From assembly GCA_029817715.1 (NCBI GenBank), contig JARUPY010000602.1:2063501-2127500 (forward strand): a stretch of DNA of 64,000 bases, written 5' to 3'. The notes under the pieces were generated by a model that had not been told where the DNA came from, did no database searches, and saw nothing but the letters and a program-made list of their open reading frames with translations. Source of the stretch: Melastoma dodecandrum (Eukaryota > Streptophyta > Magnoliopsida > Myrtales > Melastomataceae). Every line of letters begins with the position of its first letter. Within the stretch, counting starts at the first letter, position 1. This document shows positions 59,758 to 64,000 of this stretch, piece by piece. A program made the translations under genes and the position numbers.

Positions 59758-62700
59758 ATGGGTGGTCGCTCGAGGAAGAAACGTTCTTCCTCGTCCTCCC
59801 TTCCCAAAGCCCTAAACCCCCAGGATTCTTCCGTTCGTCTAGAATTGCGGCCTCTGATAGCCGCATTGCGTTCAGGAGAGGTAAAGATTCTGCCTGTGTG
59901 TCTGCATGTTCCTTGTTAGACGATTTTGAGCTTTTTGGATGTTAGATGTGTTTCAGTGATATCTACTCAAGTATACAAATTGCCGAATGGCCCTATTTAT
60001 GCTTTCGTGATGATTGCGCATTAAAGAAATTGCACTTCTGCTTGGATTTTTGCTACAATATGTTCATGTTGGGCAGGGAAAGAATCCAGCTGGTTTATTC
60101 AGTATGGATGGAAAGATTATTTCTTTTGGGGTTGGATTGGACATAATCACTAGGTGCAGGGGTAAAAATCAACTGGAGGAGTGCAAAGGGAAGAGCAATG
60201 CAGGGATACGATTCATTGATTCATCGTGGGAGAAAAACTTTATGCTATGATGTCTGTTGTTTTGGTTGCAGCATTTGAAGGCATCCTTGTTGAAGAGTTT
60301 ATATGCATACATCTTGCAAATGTCCAGGTTGGGTTTCGGCAGTTATTCTCCCTATCTCTATGTTTCCTGCCGCCTGGACATTGTGGAACTCTCTGACATG
60401 CTGTTTGAGGAATTGGACAGAAGACTCCACCGAATTTGGTCAGCTATGAGCGATATTTCCAGAGTGGTGTCCTGTGATTCATGTGGGGATGTTCCAGGGC
60501 TTGGCTTGCTGTTGAGATGCTGTTTGACGTTGTTGATGTTGCTTGGGTTTGATCAGGAACTTGTCACCATGAAAACAAAAGCACTCCTGTTGATCCTCAA
60601 AAGGTTGATCTCTCTTGATGTGAGTGGACAGAATTCGGAAAGACCGATCAAATTTAAGAAGCATCACGAGCGATATAGTCATAAGGATGGTAGTGAAACT
60701 ACTGCAATTGACGAAGACTTTGTAGTATACTTTCACTTTCTCGGACCTTCAGTTCCTTGCGATTCACTTATAACTATAGTTCTCGAGGTAATTTATGGAA
60801 TCTCTTGCCAAAAGCTTTAGATTTCATACGTCTTGTTTTAGAGAAATTATAGTGATTCAGTGAATCGTCACGACCCAAATTGGATTTGTCAGGTTGTTCA
60901 CAAGAAAGTGGTAAATGTGGTGTAACATTCAGTGTAATCAGTTTTGTTTGCTCGCCGGACTGAAGTTGTTAAGTTAAGTAGGAAACTTTCTAGGAGGCAC
61001 ATTTACTTGTTATTAAATTTTTGGTCCATATATTTGTGAGGCATACTTGCTCTTAATGAATCTATAATTAAAAGTGATAAAGATGTATGTATTGAAGCCC
61101 AATGTGGATTTTCCACTTAAGGTTGCTTTTCTGTTTTTATATTTTCATCAAGTATATGTTGATCTTACTTGCCGGGCACTATTGCGATCACAATTCGATA
61201 TACTTTAGTTTGTGAATATCTTATCTTCAGGTCTTTGCAGACGAGCTTCTGTCGGAACAGTTACTAAGGTTGCTTTTTTCATCAGTCGAAGCTGCCTCAT
61301 CCATAACTGAAAAGGTGTTCATATGCAGTGATAACCATCAGAATGTTGGGATTTTGTTTGAGATAATTTCCGCTCATATATTTCATGCTATTTCTGAAGA
61401 GCAAGCATTTGAAAATTTTCTGGGGAAGATATTTGTGCAAGAGAGGGGAGAAGCGCGCTCTTTTGAACTAAGCTGGACTGCAACCTTGGGGTTGCTTCTA
61501 AGTCCGATTGTGCTATCTGCCCCGAAAATTTTCCAGGCGCATTTGAATTTCCTAGCTGCTGAAGCAATCGATGTTGATGTCACTTTTCAAAGCAAGGGAT
61601 CTAATGATAGAAGGATTAATAATTCTATCACAACTTTTGAGAGGTCAATGGACTTGTACAGGAGACATATGTCTAGCATCCAGGCAGATGAATCTCATTT
61701 TAGTCATGAAGATTCAGTTTCGTATTTACAGTTCCTAGAAAGAAGTTGCCCATCTTTTGAATCTTTTATCAAAAGAGGGACAAAGGAAAAACTCGACATT
61801 ATGGTAGTTAGGACCGAGACATTCTGGAGCTCTTACACATCAAGCATGCTATTCAAAAGTGAAGCAGAACTATTAGCAGGTTCTCTTGAATATGCCAAAA
61901 TTGGGTATGAAAGTAATTCATCATGCACGGATGGGAGTTTTTCAGTTTTACAATGCATCATCCAGCAAGCTTTACCCAAGGATCCTGGCCCATGTTTATG
62001 CCTAAATGGAGAAATTAGCTTTCTTGACATATATTTTCTTTCATCTATCCTGAAGTTGATGAGCTCTACCTTGTACCATCTTGTACGTTGTTTAAAGCAC
62101 CAATGTCTTGGCGATCATGCGAGCATCTTCAATGACGCTAATTTACAGAGATGGCAAACGTTCTTTTTGGCCAAAATTCGTTGCTTCAAGCAATTTGGTG
62201 TCAACTTACCTGTTCAAAGGTTCTTGTTTGAGAGGTTGAAAGATCATCCGCTCAAACACGAAGAGTATACTTGGATGCTTTTACATTTCTCTGGAATGTT
62301 GTCGTTGTGTTTCGCCAGCGGGCATGATATTCTAATTAAGGGTGCCCTGTCAATTGTTATGACTCTAGTGGACCTAATTATCATGAATGGGGATTTTGAT
62401 AAGCTAAAGCCAATACTATATCCAGGAGCAGAACCATTGTCATTTTGTTTGAGAAAAGAGGTGATCTTGCTCTTACTTTTAATACGTCTACTAGTATACT
62501 TCCATAGTCTCCTCTGATGTGATCTGCGACGATTCGATTTGCAGGTCGTGATGGGCAACAAGAGCAGCCATAAGGTTGCTTCAACGTATATGAAAGTTCA
62601 AAGGGAGTGTTTCAGGTGGAAACTGCCTCTGCAATCCCAATTTAGAATTATTGTTCTTGGGACCTTGATTTTGTGTAGAATTGCAAATATTATTTGTCGT

Positions 62701-63315
62701 ATTGATTTAATTAGCTCCATGGCCTTATAGTGAATGAAACCAGCCCCGGAAACTTATTGGCCTTTTGGTTGAGGGAACGAAGGAATGGACTGGATTCTGT
62801 TAAGACAGAGAATGAAACTCATTCCTTCCCCCCATTGGACTCCAACCAAACATGTCCTTGGCGTGTTATTTTTCTTATCTGAGATTACAAATCCTAAGAT
62901 AAACTTCTACTTACTGTGTAAGTAGATGGAGATGCTATTTCATTTCCGAACTTCCAACTTTGCTTGTCGGTGTTTCTTTTTCAGTCCATTAGGCAGTGAA
63001 GCCGGACGGGAGCTACCACCAGACACTGGCTCAGCTCACTGTGATAAAGCATCAGTCCGTGTGGAAGAGAGAGTGGAGGAAACCTCCAGCGGGGAAATCC
63101 TCGTCAAGTGCTTGCTGGAAGGCATGGAGGGGCAGGACGACTATGACGACCTGGTAGATTTCATCGAGCTCAAGAAAGGTAAGGATTACTGTGGGTGGTT
63201 GAGGAACAGGGAGAAGTTCCGGAAGCGTGTCGCCAAGAGGACGGCGGTCTTGAAATGGAAAAGGAAGAAGCTGAGTAAAAGGACAATCAAAATGAACGGG
63301 AATTACTGCACATAG
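59758..63315 (+). CDS. Uncharacterised 756-residue plant protein
   Basis: Five coding exons (59758-59880, 60272-60787, 61231-62460, 62545-62615, 62985-63315) join in consistent phase to 756 residues. I do not recognise a named domain. The N-terminus is basic and Ser-rich (MGGRSRKKRSSSSSLPKALN). The long middle (about 45-625) is helical with many Leu pairs (LRCCLTLLMLLGF, LLILKRLISLD, LLFSSVEAASSI), reminiscent of HEAT/ARM-like or nucleolar scaffold proteins. The C-terminus is acidic (EGMEGQDDYDDLVDFIE) and then strongly basic (KKGKDYCGWLRNREKFRKR, TAVLKWKRKKLSKRT), a likely nuclear or nucleolar signal. Coding frames are clean across a 1.2-kb exon, so the gene is real. Intron 4 contains a small fold-back repeat. 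Nuclear location is an inference from composition only. Confidence 0.8.
62759..62857. mobile_element. Small MITE-like fold-back in intron 4 of the 756-residue gene
   Basis: The left end GGCCTTTTGGTTGAGGG is matched in reverse by the right end CTCCAACCAAACATGTCC, and both arms then run into a GAAGGAAT motif. The element is about 99 bp, with an AT-balanced loop and no coding capacity. The target duplication is unclear. Confidence 0.45.
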
Positions 63316-64000
63316 TCCCACTATTTACTCTTGCTTGTGCTGTTATCATCCGTCTAATGCTTGCTTTCTATTAGAATGTGCAGTTTAGTAGTAGCTGTAG
63401 TCTGTACTGCATTGCTTTTTGGGATGCTGTAGTTGTTGTCGTAGAATTACAAAACCATAAGGAATTGTATTTCGTGGTTTGTGGTGATTGGAACATGTTG
63501 GGAGTTTTTATTTGAATGAGAATGGGCCAAATTTAGTTTTGTTATTTGCCTTGCCCCATCTGATCTATTCTTTTGTTTTTTTGAGACCCTGAAAAGGCGG
63601 TTCAGTCGCTCATCTCAAGAAAATATGGGAGACCGAGTTTTGTTGCTGGGAAAGAGACAGGTACATATGATTAAATAAAACGCAGCAATTCCATTTTCTT
63701 CAATAGTTTTATGGTAAGTCGGAATTTGTGGTAGTTTGCTTCGGTCATAAGAGACACAATGAGCCCCACTCCTAATTTGTCCTAAAGCCATAAGTTAACT
63801 TACGCAGACACATGTCAAAAAAATATTTGCATGAAATTAAGTACCCATATCTATCACAGTGCCATTTTTTGTTTTCTTGTTTTATTATTTCTCCTTTTGC
63901 TAGCAGATGAATATGATAAACTTGCATCGGTTTGTACAGTAATAAAATCGAAGACTATTTATGTTAAAGATATCTAGACATCTTGTCATATTCAATGAAT
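63316..64000. other. 3' UTR of the 756-residue gene and downstream DNA
   Basis: T-rich 3' UTR sequence follows the stop, then AT-rich DNA to the window edge. No further gene is visible. Confidence 0.45.

Overview
The window is plant nuclear DNA, almost certainly from a woody eudicot. Genes carry short GT-AG introns, the proteins belong to plant-specific families (AHL, ACR, LTPG, FAR1-related, CYP706), and the intergenic DNA is AT-rich with LTR-type and MITE-type repeats. I cannot name the species. The exon models below were read by eye: in each multi-exon gene the donors, acceptors and codon phases agree, and the joined products have the lengths expected for their families.

Layout. 1-285 (+) is the 3' end of an ACS10/12-type aminotransferase. 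892-3620 (-) is an LRR receptor-like kinase with an atypical kinase domain. 3.6-9.0 kb is intergenic with one clear Tourist-like MITE. 9063-10007 (-) is an intronless AHL DNA-binding gene. 10-20.7 kb is a long intergenic tract with an LTR-retrotransposon protease remnant, a 101-bp higher-order tandem repeat and two LTR-like segments. 20732-22198 (+) is an intronless MATE transporter. 22819-24782 (+) is ACR8, with four ACT domains. 29299-29742 (+) is a CML13/14-type EF-hand protein. 31649-35503 (-) is maspardin. 38429-43777 (-) is mitochondrial citrate synthase (19 coding exons), flanked on both sides by decayed CYP706-like P450 pseudogenes. 45741-46564 (-) is a GPI-anchored lipid transfer protein, 47223-47798 (-) is ribosomal protein S29/uS14, and 48209-49372 (-) is TRAPPC2L. 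50614-51042 (+) is an unrecognised small basic protein. 51493-54060 (-) is fructokinase. 55131-55901 is a non-autonomous TIR element packed with palindromes. 57164-58520 (+) is a short FAR1-family protein. 59758-63315 (+) is a 756-aa protein I do not recognise.

The genes are a housekeeping and regulatory neighbourhood, not a single pathway. Citrate synthase and fructokinase serve central carbon metabolism, S29 serves translation, and TRAPPC2L and maspardin point to vesicle traffic. From memory of Arabidopsis locus numbers, ACS10, the LRR kinase, ACR8 and CML13/14 sit on chromosome 1, while AHL24 and DTX56 are neighbours on chromosome 4, so part of this window looks like an ancestral gene block. 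I found no convincing novel operon-like or defence system. The most unusual structures are the palindrome-filled TIR element, the SalI-site-rich 101-bp repeat, and the paired P450 pseudogenes.
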